From positions 1,127,426 through 1,191,425 of the forward strand of contig JAGMWU010000034.1 in the NCBI GenBank assembly GCA_018697195.1: 64,000 nucleotides of DNA. Reading direction: 5' to 3'. How positions within the stretch are numbered: position 1 is the first letter of the stretch; the number at the start of each line of letters is the position of its first letter. The translations under genes were made by a program, and so were the position numbers. The notes under the pieces are model-generated. The model saw only the letters and a list, made by a program, of their open reading frames with translations. It made no database searches and was not told the origin of the DNA. This document shows, piece by piece, positions 14,302 to 26,460 of the stretch. The DNA is from Certhia americana (Eukaryota > Chordata > Aves > Passeriformes > Certhiidae).

Positions 14302-15677
14302 TGTTGTGGTTTTGGTTTGATACCGGGCGGAAACACCAGTTTTATATCTCAGTTTTGGTTTGCCAATTCAAAATTTCCCAATCAAGAGCAAAGCAGGCTT
14401 AAACTTAAAAGGAATAAAACTTTATTAATGAACACTAAAAGAAAAAAAAAAGAAATCAGAATGAAAACTTCAAAACACTTCTCCTCCCCCCACCAACTAT
14501 TCACTTTCTTACTCTGATATAAAAAGCCAAAACTTGGGATTCTCAGTCAGTTATCACTTTTAAAATAATCATTTCTCAATTCATCAAGGAGAAAGGAGTC
14601 TCTCTTGGAAAATCATAGAGATTTTCCACAAGATACCAATTCTCTTGCTTCCACTCTCCACAATAGCCTCCTCAAGGGAAGAAATGTTGCCATTGTGAAG
14701 TCTGTGCCATGAAACAGCCTGCCATTGCAGCTCATGGGCTGTATCAGTTTATTAGGGTACAGTTTAAGGATGCCTCTTCTAGTATAACACAAAAGTTCTC
14801 TTCACGCCAAGAAACAGAGGTTCTCTTCTCTCAATGGTCAGGGCATCATCTCTCACTTCCTTGGTCTTCCTCTGTTCAATTTTCTCCAGCAGCTCACAAC
14901 TATGACTAGAACCTGGCATCCCCCTATAAAACACTCCATAGGTTACAGGGTATATAATCCATTCTCTATGGCCTCACAAGAGCAGTCCAACCTAACCAGG
15001 CCACTCCTTCAATCTTCCTTTCCATTTAAGATTCTCTTCTCACTTCCCCTGACATTAAGTCTCATGCTGGGTCTTTTTACATTTCATCCTCTTTTTCCTT
15101 TGGGTAAGATTCATGCTTTGGAAGTTTCATCTGGTTAGAAAAGAGTTAACAGCAGGGCAGCAGCCAGGTATGGGCAGTCAAGTAATCCATTGCAGTTGTG
15201 TTGGATCTCAAGGCCTGGCTGCTGCTTTCAATTCCAGCTGTGCTGAGAGGGGGAGGCTAAGATTTTTTTTCAGCCCGGTCAGGCTTTAGATGTCTCACAC
15301 CAGGGATGATCACCTCTCTTTTCTCTGCCTGGCAGATGCTGGGCCTGGCTCAGCCCCTGGTTTGTTGCGTGAGCCGTCCAGGATTAGCAGATCTCAGCAG
15401 CCAGGACTGGGCTGAGCCTTCCACCCCCCCTCACTGCCTCCCCTTCTCCTTTGCCTGCCAGGGGTGCCAGGGGAGAGCAGGGGGAACTTTGGCCCAGCCC
15501 AGCCATGGGGAACAGCCGGGCTGAGGCTTCTCAATTCACCCCAACAGAAACCAGAAGAGAGCTATTTCCAGACTCTCACCTCAAAACATGTATTCACTAG
15601 AGGCGTGTCCACCCTTTTTGTTGGTTTCATCAGGTGTCAAAATTACAAAATTGTCCAGTCAGGGCTAAACCATGACA
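14302..15677 (-). mobile_element. probable solo LTR of an endogenous retrovirus
   Basis: The block begins TGTTGTGGTTTTGG and ends AAACCATGACA, giving the TG...CA ends of a retroviral LTR. Read on the minus strand it starts TGTCATGGTTTAGCCC, resembling the termini of common songbird LTRs. It then carries an AATAAA about 110 bases before its 3' end (plus-strand position about 14421), where an LTR poly-A signal belongs, so the minus orientation is preferred. The flanks GTGGG (14297-14301) and TTGGG (15678-15682) match at 4 of 5 bases, consistent with a decayed target-site duplication. No gag, pol or env remains, so this is a solo LTR. The exact family and the orientation are inferred. Confidence 0.5.
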
Positions 15678-16212
15678 TTGGGCAAGGCCAGGACAGCTCA
15701 GAAGGGAAAACCACTGTTGTGCTGGCAGGAAGGATCTGCTGTCAGAAGATTCCCTCAGCTTTCTACTGCCTAGGAAAATGCAGCTGAAGAAGGAAAGTAT
15801 GGAAATTGCTGATTACAGAAGAGTCAACTCATATTCCTGTCAGATCCTACAGGTAGCATCCACTTCCCTGTAAAAGCAGACTGCATACTGTCAAAGCCTG
15901 AAGACACCCTTGTTTTTAGCTAAATAGTTTCTCTCTGTGTTTCTCAGTCAAATAGTTTCTCACTGTATAGTAAAAGAGTTTTTCACAATACATAACTCCT
16001 TCCTCATTTCTGTTAATAAAAGCAGAAATACTTGCAAACAAATGAAAGCACCAATAGCTCATTGAAAGTGAGAGGCAATACTTAACATCAGAAATCACCA
16101 CTGAGGTTGCACTGGGAAGGGAATGAGAATACAACCTGATGAGATTCCTGCTTTATTTAACATCTTTTTAAGCCCTGAAATGAGGAGTATGACTCTGTCA
16201 CTTTGCTCCATA
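15678..16212. other. no gene seen
   Basis: This is single-copy-looking AT-rich sequence between the LTR block and a microsatellite. I see no coding or RNA feature. Confidence 0.6.
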
Positions 16213-16289
16213 ACACACACACACACACACACGCACACACACGCACACACGCACACACGCACACACACACACACACACATGCACACACA
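16213..16289. repeat. CA/TG dinucleotide microsatellite
   Basis: An (AC)n tract with regularly spaced CG interruptions (ACGC) and one ATGC near the end. The Thr-His and Cys-Val repeats in the ORFs across it are artefacts of this tract. Confidence 0.97.
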
Positions 16290-18387
16290 ACCCCCACATG
16301 TCTTTGATAGCTCAGTGAAGAAAAAGGTTTCATTCTTCTGTAATATGGACAATAAAAAATGTGACAGCAGACAGCTACTTGTTCAAACTGCTGCCCTGAC
16401 ACTGTTCTCGGACTGATGATGCTGGCTAATAGCAGAGGAATTAAGAAGGAGAAAATCTGTCAAGATATAGAAACAACTGGAAAAAAAATCAAAGAACAAT
16501 ACAGACTTTCACATATTTCTAATATTTGTGTAGGCATTATCTCCACTGTGCAATATAAATACATTCATGAGGGAAAGTGTAGAAAATCAGACCTGGAAAA
16601 CACAGAGTTAACTGCAAATCTCTGTCTGCTCAGAAGTGAGTGCTTAGTCACCTCTGGCTCCTCTGATGTTAAGATGTTAAATCTCATCTCAACTTCCATT
16701 TAGATGGTGCTGTGGTCACTTTTGTGTTTAAGCAGAGTTACTATGGAGATCAATGTTTTAAGTTTCAGCCTAGGCTTTAGAAAAAAAGAACAGAATAAAT
16801 GGAGAACAATATTATCTGATTTCAGCACACAACACTAAGCAAACATTGGAGCATGTTCTGCTAGCACAGTTTCCTCTGGCTCTTCCTTTGGGGACATTCT
16901 TGCAGCAGAGATGACTGACCACATACAGCTCTGCCAGACATTGTGGGTTTGTTCCTTTCTGCCTGGTTCATGTACAAGATTTCAAATCTATGGCTGGTGA
17001 AAAGCTAAGAGAAGCCATGGGAGATTAAGCTGTAAGACTTTCATTTCACAGTGCAGAAGTCACAGAGTTACTTTCCCAAGAGTTATTAACATCACGGATC
17101 TACAACGAATGCTTCCTTCTATGCTGGTTCCTAATGGAAAGTTGAAGACTGACAATGTTTCTCTCTGCTGTACCTGCACAAACTCCACTGCTACTGCCTT
17201 GTGGAATCCTTTGGGCTTCTTCCAGGATGAGACTGTGAGGCTTCCTGGCTCCGTCCTCCTGCCTCACACCTTCCCATCAGGCTTCCTATTGAGGGAAACC
17301 ATGTGTCTACCTCAAGATCTAGCTGGCCTATGCACTGCAGCCACTGTTCCCTCAGCTCTTTAAAAATATAATCAAATGTATCCCATTTCAGGCATAGCAC
17401 ATGACCTGAGTGAGAACTTTACTGCAATTATTTACTGCACTGTTGCTGAGATTTGACCAGAAGTCTCTCCTCGTCCCATATGTTTCATGATCACAAGTTG
17501 GTAAAAACTGCTAGAAACTGAATGTTGTTGAAATGAGAAGGAAGAACTTCAGCAGATTCAGTTCAGCCGACCATCTCACTGCTCAGGGAAGTACCCACAG
17601 AAATAATTGCATGGATGATTATGTTTTTCTTTCTAAAAAATCAGCAAGAGTTACAAGGCTGGGCTTCTCCAAACAAACAAAACCACACCAGCATATCTGC
17701 AAGGACATGCCTGTTTGAGTCTGCAATGTTTCTCTTGTGTTCAGAGTGTCCACTGAAAGTAACAGATTATGTTGGCTTTCTTTTCCACCAGACCTAAGTC
17801 AGAGAAGCTAATAATTTGAGGAGCTGGCATTTTGTGACTCACTTAGGCCCACCAAGGCAAACACGAACTGTTCACTAATGCAGATGTTTGAAGGGGGAAA
17901 GAGCAGAACTTTCTCTGGAAGAGAACGAGGAAGTGACAGCCATTGAGATTTAAATGACAGTGTGTGGCATTAGGAGCCACAATTAAAACTTTTTACAGGT
18001 TTCACAGTAACAAATTATCATTGCGTGATACTTCATCAGAAAAACAGTTACAAATTAATAGATTCACCAGTGGCTAAGGTCTGGACCAACAAGAGACCAG
18101 AAGGAAAAAAAAAATGACACAAACAACCTTCTGATCTTAAGTGATTTGAAAATGAAGGAAAAGAATAATCCTAGACATCTGGCAAGTGCTACCTGGGTAT
18201 AGCTAATGCACCTAATCCAGTGCAGGCAGCTGCTGGCTGAGCAGGGGGCAAGTTCATCTGACATTTCATGTTTTTCTGCTATGGGAAATTCAGAATTTGA
18301 AGCAGGAAAGCATGGAGACACTGCCCTTTCTTGTGTATCTTTCCTACCTGTTTTACAAATGGTGGATCACCTATGGTAGAAATCTTA
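16290..18387. other. no gene seen
   Basis: Short reading frames on both strands (for example 16416-16703 plus) lack codon bias or recognisable motifs. No repeat family is apparent. Confidence 0.5.
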
Positions 18388-18730
18388 CAGCACCTTCCAG
18401 TACCTGAAGGGGTTATGAGAGCAATGGAGAGGGACTCTACAAGGGCCTGTAGTACTAGGGCAGAGGGCAATGGCTTCAAAGTGACAGAGAATAAATTTAG
18501 ATGACATGTTAGAAATTCTTTGCTCTGAGGGTGTTGAGACACTGGCACAGGTTGCTCAGAGAAGTTGTGGATTCCCTGCCCATGGGAGTGTTCAAGGCCT
18601 GGCTGGATGGAGCTTTGAGTAGAGGGAGATGTCCCTGCCCCTGACATGGGTTGGGGGGGGTGGAACTAGAGGATCTTTGAGGTCCCTTCCAACCCAAACC
18701 ATACAATTCAATGATTCTTTGATTCTACCT
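18388..18730 (+). mobile_element. CR1 LINE, 3' end fragment
   Basis: The block contains hallmark avian CR1 3' text in order: CCTTCCAGTACCTGAAGG, a TGAGACACTGGCACAGGTTG segment, GTGTTCAAGGCCTGGCTGGATGG, and GGTCCCTTCCAACCCAAACC. It ends in a GATTCTTTGATTCT terminal repeat, the CR1 3' signature. It is 5'-truncated as usual for CR1 and keeps only the end of ORF2 and the short 3' UTR. The 5' boundary is accurate to about 15 bases. Confidence 0.93.
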
Positions 18731-21700
18731 CCCTGTGTATCAAAGCTTGCTGCATCTGATCCATATTCATGGAAACTTGTCCCCAGAACCTTCTTTCAAG
18801 GCATCCATACTGTAAAATTTAACAGGTCTGAGAGATAGCCTTGAGCCCCTTCACTGTTTTTTGTACATGCACTCTAGAGTGTCTTTGTGCAAGGACTTTA
18901 CAGAAAACTCTGTAGCGCTCTGACCAGGGCAAAGCACCAAGAGACAGGTCACTGAATGTGGAAGAAGTAGTTCTAGAAATATTGATAGGTGTTTGATAAA
19001 GCTCATAATAATGTAATTTAGTTAAGTGCTGTTCTTTCACATTGTGTAGTTTCCAGGTCTGGAAGCAAGTAATTCCAGAGAGAGAGAATTCTTATTCCTC
19101 TACACGTGTCCAGCTACTTGACATAAAATATAATGAGAATGATACTAAGAATGAACATCAAAGCTCTGAGTAATTTAGTAATGAGTCATACTGGCTCCAT
19201 ATCCTTGTGAAGTTTCTAAAGGTGATCATGAGTTATTTTTACGGTCTGAAAATTACCCTTTAGTGAATAAGGAGAACACAGGTATGTCCCTGTAATGTTT
19301 GAGATGGAGACTGTGATCCCCTGGATGGCTGACACCAGGCTATCCTTCAATCCCCACATACACTGATCTGAAAGTTTGCCCCTGGAAGTGATGGCAAATC
19401 ACTCCCACTGCTGGGAATTAACCCACAGGTGGGCTCTACTCAGTTCCTAAGTCTCTACTACTATCCTCCCTGGAGAGCAAAGTTTCAAAAGGAAAAGACA
19501 GAGTAGAAGAACATATACGATTTCTTGCTAACAGTGGGGATCCAATATTTTTTTTCTGCCAGTTGTTAAGTGCCCTTCGCTTTCACTGATCAATCTGAGT
19601 TATGGCACTGCTAAAAAGTGCCATAAAAATGCTGCTGCTTCAGAATCTGACACAAACTCCTTGTGTGCCTTAAGCAACTACTGATACAAAGCAAGATCTG
19701 GGTTTGTAAAAACAGGGATTAATCTGCTTCAAAATTAGAGATTTGAATTACTATTTTATATACCTTTTTATTTACCTTTATTATTTTATATAAGATATCC
19801 CAGCAGTACTTAACACACTGGAGCTCTGTCATGACAGATAAGGTTGGATTGTCTCATCCAAATTTAAGACGATTAAAAGTTTGATGTGCAAAGAAGCGCT
19901 AACCACAACAGGCTGCATTTCTATTCAGTACTTGAATTTCTAGGGACCGTGTTTATTATAGGACATTGAAAATAGGGCAGATGAACTTTACCTTGGAAAA
20001 GCCCAATACTTTGTGTGTACTGCCAATCAGCAAGGCCCAAACAGCCACCTCAGGTGTAAAATAGCTCTGTGGCAGATGTCAAATCATCCAACCATATGGT
20101 CATGCAACACAGTTCTTCTCTGAGGAACTCTTCCTTTACACCCACACACATCCTCAGAACAAGAAAAGGAGATCTTAGTCCAACCCACACACAACTGCTG
20201 TGCTCTGATTTTCCAGGCTGAACACCACGCCTGGGTCCATAATTTTTGAACCATTGATCTGCCATCAACAAATTTGTCAGTAGGTCAACACACTACAAAA
20301 CCTTCCTTGGGGAGAGAAAAAGCCAACAAAAAAAAGGATCCTGAGGTCAGGATCCTCAGGAGTGAATCCTTGAATTTCTCATGATTCAATGTACCAAGAT
20401 CTTTCATTGCATCTGGAATGGATGCTTAGAAGACTTCATTGAAGAAAAAAACTTACAGCACTCGCTACCCTTTCACACTCACATAACACTTGTCAAACAA
20501 GCAATCTGCAGAAAATGGTAAAATGTTTTTATGAGAGGTTCCCAACTTTTCTTCCATTTTCCCCTACAGTTTGGCCATTGTATTAATTGTGCTTTGCTTT
20601 AAAAGGTCCTCAGGGCACTAAATCTCTTCCACAGAGGCAGCAGTTTCTTTTTACTTCGATACAAAATTAAAACCAACAAAGGTAACTGCATTTCTAATAT
20701 GATAGTTGTGTCATGATTAGGACACAGAAATTTTATAGAAAGATTATTAAGGCATGAAGAAAAAGAGTAGGATCTTAAAGCCATATGACAGCATCTGATT
20801 TAATCAGAAATAATTATTAAAACATGATTACATCATGCTTGTAACATCTCCTAAAATATCAATAGAAAAAGAACCTAATAGTGGGTGTTTTAACAGCAGG
20901 AGTAGCAAAAGACCTATATTGACTGAAAAGTGAGTTACAACATTATCTAAACAGGGAAATGATGAATCAAATTAAAATCACCAATTTTGTGTAGGAGAAC
21001 ACCTTTTCTCATCCTAGTGATGCAATCAATTTCACTTCTTTTATTAATGCATACCCTTTTTATACTTCTTGTATTTATCAGACATGGATGCAGAATGGTT
21101 CACTCATTTTCTGGGATCTAACTTGCTTCTACAGGCAGAAGTGTCTGTGCACACAAACAGTTTTGTGTTCATACCACTGATACTCTTTATTTATCTTGTC
21201 CTCACTGGAATAAAACAGGTGTGCAGAGACCAAATGTACCTTAGCAAAATGTAAAGAAGCCTAAATGAGCTAGGCAAAATTTGAGAAAATCTGGCAGCTA
21301 GAACCACATGATTTGCTGAGTTCTACTGCTGGATTTTGTACCTGTGGGAACATGAAGTACCTCCCCTTCTTAACCCATTTGTGAGCAGAATTCTTCCCGT
21401 GCCCCTGGAGCATTTATCCTGCCATTTGGTGTGAGAATCTCTTCTCTCTCCCACCTCAGGCAGTAAAACTTAGTCTGTGAATCAGGAGCAAGCCTACAAC
21501 ATAGCAACATCTGGAGAGGAAAAAGAAATAAATAAAAATAATATCCCCCCAACCCCCATGCCCTTGAAAGTTGTTTTGTTCTCAGAAAACCAAGCCTGGC
21601 AAAAACTCCTGTCCTCATCCCCTCTGTGTTCCTCCCCATAGCTCCCATCATTCACACCCAATGTATTTATTCATTTTATCAGATCAGAGGGCAGCATTTG

Positions 21701-22539
21701 GATTATTTCAAGCAGCTAACATTAATCATCAAGACAGAACCTGTAGTTTTACATGGTGGGTCTGTGCTGAGCTGCGAAGCTCTGCCACAGGCTTCCAGCG
21801 TGAGCAAGAGGCTGAGTGAAAGCAAGATCATCAAAGCCCAGGCTAAGTGTCACAGAAACTGCTGCTCAGCCTGAGACTTCTATGGCCCTTTCTTTTCATC
21901 TTTGTTTAAAACAGAGATGCTATGACAGAAACATCTCTCTCGAGCCATTCAACACATCTTCAATCACACAATGGAATGTCAGTAAATACAACATATATGT
22001 TGCTGCCATTCAGATGAAACCATTGCATTATAGTGGCTACAGTTGTGGGTGCATCGGGCTATTTTCTGCATGCATATCTTTAAGTGTAAATTTTGTCGTT
22101 TGGTAAGGGGCATTCTCTTTGTCAGTTTGAGATGGCTCTTCATTACTGAGTTATTCAGATATAGCTTGATCTCCTACAGAAACATTCCTCTCCCTTATTT
22201 TCAAAATAAAGGTTATGCTGATTGAGAAAGCACTTTTTTGCCAGAGGAAGAAAACAATACTTAAACTGAAATCAGGCTTCCAGAAACAACTTCCCCTGAC
22301 ATGGAGCCAATTCATTTGCTCTTTGCAATATTCACATCATTATAGCTCCCCGTCTTTCAAGCTGCTCTTCATTTTTAGCAGCCATCATTCAGAATCAAGC
22401 TTCAGAGCACAAGGTGGTCTGATATAATATTTATGGATTTCAACCTTTTCACTAGCTATTCTTCTATACCAAACTATATATAACAAATACAAGTTTGCTC
22501 AGGAAAACAAATTGAAACTTTAAACAAATGTAGCCTACA
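18731..22539. other. no gene seen
   Basis: This is AT-rich DNA. It holds a perfect inverted repeat, GGATCCTGA then GG then TCAGGATCC, at 20336-20355. A plus-strand frame at about 21685-21874 follows a good acceptor-like TTTATCAG, but I find no donor or family support. Confidence 0.5.
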
Positions 22540-22612
22540 TTATACAGGGGGTCAGAGAAGGTGTGCATAATAGTCCCTTCTGACCTGAAAAATCTAGAAA
22601 TCTATGAATTTT
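22540..22612 (+). mobile_element. ancient CR1-like LINE, extreme 3' tail
   Basis: The text ACAGGGGGTCAGAGAAGG...AATAGTCCCTTCTGACCT...AATCTATGAATTTTG matches the 3' end typical of old amniote CR1 copies (GGTCAGACTAGATGAT...GGTCCCTTCTGGCCT...AATCTATGAATCTATGA). Only the last 70 or so bases are recognisable. Confidence 0.7.
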
Positions 22613-22840
22613 GAAATAACTGCATAAAATACTACACTTCAACCCTAAATTTTTCAGTAAACCTTTTCAAATATTAATGAGAAGCTGTGCAGCTGAACGA
22701 GGACAATGACCTTGGATCCTTGGCTAAGGGATGTTTGCCAATCTGTCCTGAAGAAAAACCTCTTGTCATTTCTGAATGAAGAGAAGTAATTGCCTTACAT
22801 GTTGGAGTAGTAAGCAATGAATGTATTAGCTCATTAGAAG

Positions 22841-22859
22841 ATCATCATCATCATCATCT
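22841..22859. repeat. ATC trinucleotide microsatellite
   Basis: Six tandem ATC/TCA units, followed by looser ACATCACCAC sequence. Confidence 0.9.
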
Positions 22860-25800
22860 ACAACATCACCACAAAACAACCAGGACACGTTATGATCGGA
22901 GTTAACTACAAGGAAATGAATTAATGAGCATAGGTGACACCTCTGAGGTTGCTCACATTGCTGATTTCTTCACTGTCACAATGTTTTTCCAGATGTCACT
23001 GTGGATGGAAGATTTGTAACTTGGTATTGGGAATGGTGGTCTCTTTTGCAAAACTCCAAGTTTTACTTGTAGTAACAGGTCACATAAGCCCTGCTCGTAC
23101 ATGGACACTATCCATGAGGCCTGGCAAAAAACCTCCAGCACAGACCGACAAAAGAACAGTCCAGCCATTCCTTTAACTTTAAAGTTCTCCTCTAATCCTG
23201 TCTGGATTGGACTTGGGGATGCCACCATAACAGAAGGTGATGTCGTAAGTCCTGCCTTGGTTGTGATTCTGCTGGCTAAAAAAGGTACTGCTCCTCCACT
23301 ACATCTTCCCTGATAATATTTTGTCTCTCATCAGGCTTCTGCTAGTTAATTCACATCTTTGAGAAGTGCTGAAATACTTCTATTCTGTCTCCCAATATTT
23401 CTCCAACTTGAAACAAGAAGAAAAACTCCCATGCTAGTACGTGCATGTAGCTTAGGCTCATCCTTCTCTTCAGAGTAGTCACAGAACCCTTTAAGACAGC
23501 ACTCATTTTCTTTTCATTCTCAGACATGAGGCCTTGTTCTCTCACGGGGAATGACAAAAAGTCCTTTCACTGCCAGACACCAGTATCGTAACATTGTTAT
23601 TCAATCCTGAAGAGTCAATTTGAAGAAGCACCCAGGAAAAAATTATATGGTTATCTTCCTTGCCTAATTCAGGGCACCAAGTGGTTTAAAACCTCTAGGG
23701 GAGCCCGAGGCTGGATCACTGCCTTAGTGACAGTGGTTTCAAAAAGGGAAGTGCCTTCAAGAAGGGAAAAGGAAAGAGAGACGGATGATGAGGGCTTGAA
23801 GAGTAGTTTTTTCCTGCAACCCATGAACGAAGATCACATCCCTCCTTCTGAGCCCAAGGGAAGGTGTCTATGACAGCAGGATCATGAGGAAGTACACTGG
23901 GGGTCATGCTATTCCTCAGGAGTACCGATGTAAACCAGGGCTGCCTACTCTGCTGGACTGTTTGTTCTAAAATAGCCTGTTGTCCAGTTCCCACGGCTAA
24001 ACCAACTGTGCACAAGTGACAGACCTACACGTGACAATCTGTGCCTCCTCTCTGCAACACACCAGGGTGGTTTGTCATTGCACATGTGGAGTCCGGGCAG
24101 ATAAAATCTGCTGAGCTAAATTACACCTCTGGTCCCTCTGGCGACACGCTGGAGAGACTTGAGTCGCTGGGGTTTGCTGAGGTTCTTTGTTCTTGGAGAG
24201 AAGGTTTGCTTTAGAAGTTGAGCATAAACAAACCAAAATTACAAAAATAGCAGCAGCAGCTGCCCCCAAATAGAAGTTTCTTTGCATTTGGCTCAACCAC
24301 ATTTGAGCTAGGCAAACATGGAGCAAAGTTTTGTAACATAAACCATCAATAAAGCAACTCAGTCCACAGACGTTTACATGGTGGCTTTGCTGAGCAGCTC
24401 CCAGAGAAAGAAGCAGTCCTGAAGCAGTCTCCGAGTCTCAGAGAAGCCCTGTCAACTCATAGAAAGCTGACCCAGATAATTCCCTTTCCTAGAGACAAGG
24501 AGGTGTCTGCCTGGAGGGCTCCTGGTTCAAGCACAGCTAGATCCAACAAGCAAAGCCCTTCCCCTGCTGCTTCTGCACATTTCTTTTGTAGCCACGTACA
24601 AACTGATGTGATCTGTCTGACTGCTTGAGTGGGCTTGCTATTAAAAAGGCTTTGGAGAGGATAGCCAAGAAGCACAGGAACCTTAAAGGACTTTTACAAT
24701 AAAGCCCTTCCACTTTCTTGGATTTTGGCTAGCGCTCTCAGCTGCAGAGAAAGAAGTACATCACATTTCTTGGTAAACACATCTTAGTAACTTAAAAATG
24801 TTGGGGAACAATACCTCCCACTTTCCTGAAACAGTTAAGCACAGAAGTGAGATTAACATATCTGAAGTGTTTGTGTGTACACGGAACGAGATAAGGCCTT
24901 TAAAAAACTGAATAACAATGGGGAAGCAATATCCCTCACAGCGAGCCTGAAACTGTCTTTATACCATGAAAGAATAGAAACTCTCCTTTCCACAGATCCA
25001 TCTCCAGAGCTTGGTTCTTCTTCCCGCTGCTTGTCCAGTCGGGGTAGGGGCCACACACATCTAAGCTGCTGTGTCATCTGGGACGGAGTTGCTGCCACAG
25101 CTCTGCACTTTCGAAAACTCTGCGTCCACAATGTTATGTGTGGATTTAAAACTTCCAAACTCTCTTGGGATTTTCAAAGCAGTGAGCACTCACCTGTGTA
25201 TTTCCACAAGATATTCTGTAAACTCTCTTTCTCATCTAGTGGGGCAAAAAACCTCCCAGAAATAAAAATGTCACTGTAGGCAAAGCATTTTACCTGCAAA
25301 TCACATATTCGATGTTCAAGGCTTCATAAAGAGCAGTAGTGGATTATAGAGGGGAATAATCATTTCACTTTGGCAAAAACTGCAGAAAAAGGGTGTTTTC
25401 TCCTCTGCCAAGTAATCAGGTTATTCTCAGTGTATTCAACTCACTTGTCCTTTTCCTCAGCACCATTTGGAACCAGAGGGAAGTCTCAGCTAACAATAGT
25501 GACAAAGGTCTTGCTGGCTGCACTGAGAAGAGAATTTTATCTACTCTCCTGGCAAACAACCATGGAAGCCTTTCCCATACCACTCCAGCTCTGTCAATGA
25601 AAACGTGTCGCCTGAAGTTTTGGAAAGAAGGGAAGTAGCAGGAAGGGAAGTTTGAGGTGACGTGGCACAGCCTTAGAAAACATACAGATAACATTGCTAT
25701 TAACAGTCTCACCCTCTCTTATGAAAAAATCATTTAAATGACAGAAAAACAAGATAAGAGCTGATCTGGACATGGTGCAAGTGAAGAGTGTTCACTGCAA

Positions 25801-26460
25801 CAAAAAAGTTATCTGAAGAGTACTGAATGGTACTGAATGTGTAGAGTGAATGTGTATAAATACCTGCAGAACCCTGAAATAAATTAATAGCCTCCCCACA
25901 CCCCTAATCACCTGCCTGCGGGGATGGCTCCACCTAAAATAATCATGTTGAAACTAGTAATTCTCAGAAGCTTTTGAGGACTCCAGTATTTTCACTATCA
26001 TTTTTTCTTTGCATTGCCTACTGCCCAGCATCCAGTGTAAGAGTTACTGTACAGATGCAGAGAAAAACCATTGCCAAATGGGTCATAGCAGAACAGAGTT
26101 AACAATAATTTAAGCCCAGAAGCCATCACAGAGTAGCAGCTTCTCCACACAAAGCCTGAGGTGTTCTAAGGTTTGCAGAAGCAAAGAGACTTACTTAGAC
26201 CATCACTTGGAAATGTTTTTTTCAGTGCTCCCAAATTTTCAAGGAAAATTTTTATCAAAGTATTTCTCTCTTAAAATTCTGCATGAAAGATTTCAAAACA
26301 AGAGGCCTGCAATGGGACATGCCACAGTGAGGTATGAGATTCCTAGGTGCTAGAAACTATATATCCTGAGACATAGAAAAGTGCAAAATAATTGCTTCTT
26401 TCATGAAGGACAGAGTAAAAAGCCAAATCTTATAATTTCAAAACAACAGGGAGGTGGAGC
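22860..26460. other. no confirmed gene
   Basis: This stretch mostly holds short non-coding frames. The exception worth recording is a minus-strand frame open from about 24442 to a TGA at 24075-24077 (about 120 codons). It has an alanine/valine/leucine-rich hydrophobic stretch at about 24220-24275 and a polar glutamine-rich tail. It has no recognised domain, and I found no convincing acceptor. Confidence 0.4.

Noticed and set aside
16095..16416. Long ORFs on both strands with Thr-His and Cys-Val repeats
   Set aside because: They are translations of the CA/TG microsatellite.
24875..25279. 134-codon plus-strand ORF
   Set aside because: Another long frame overlaps it on the minus strand. No motif or splice support was found.
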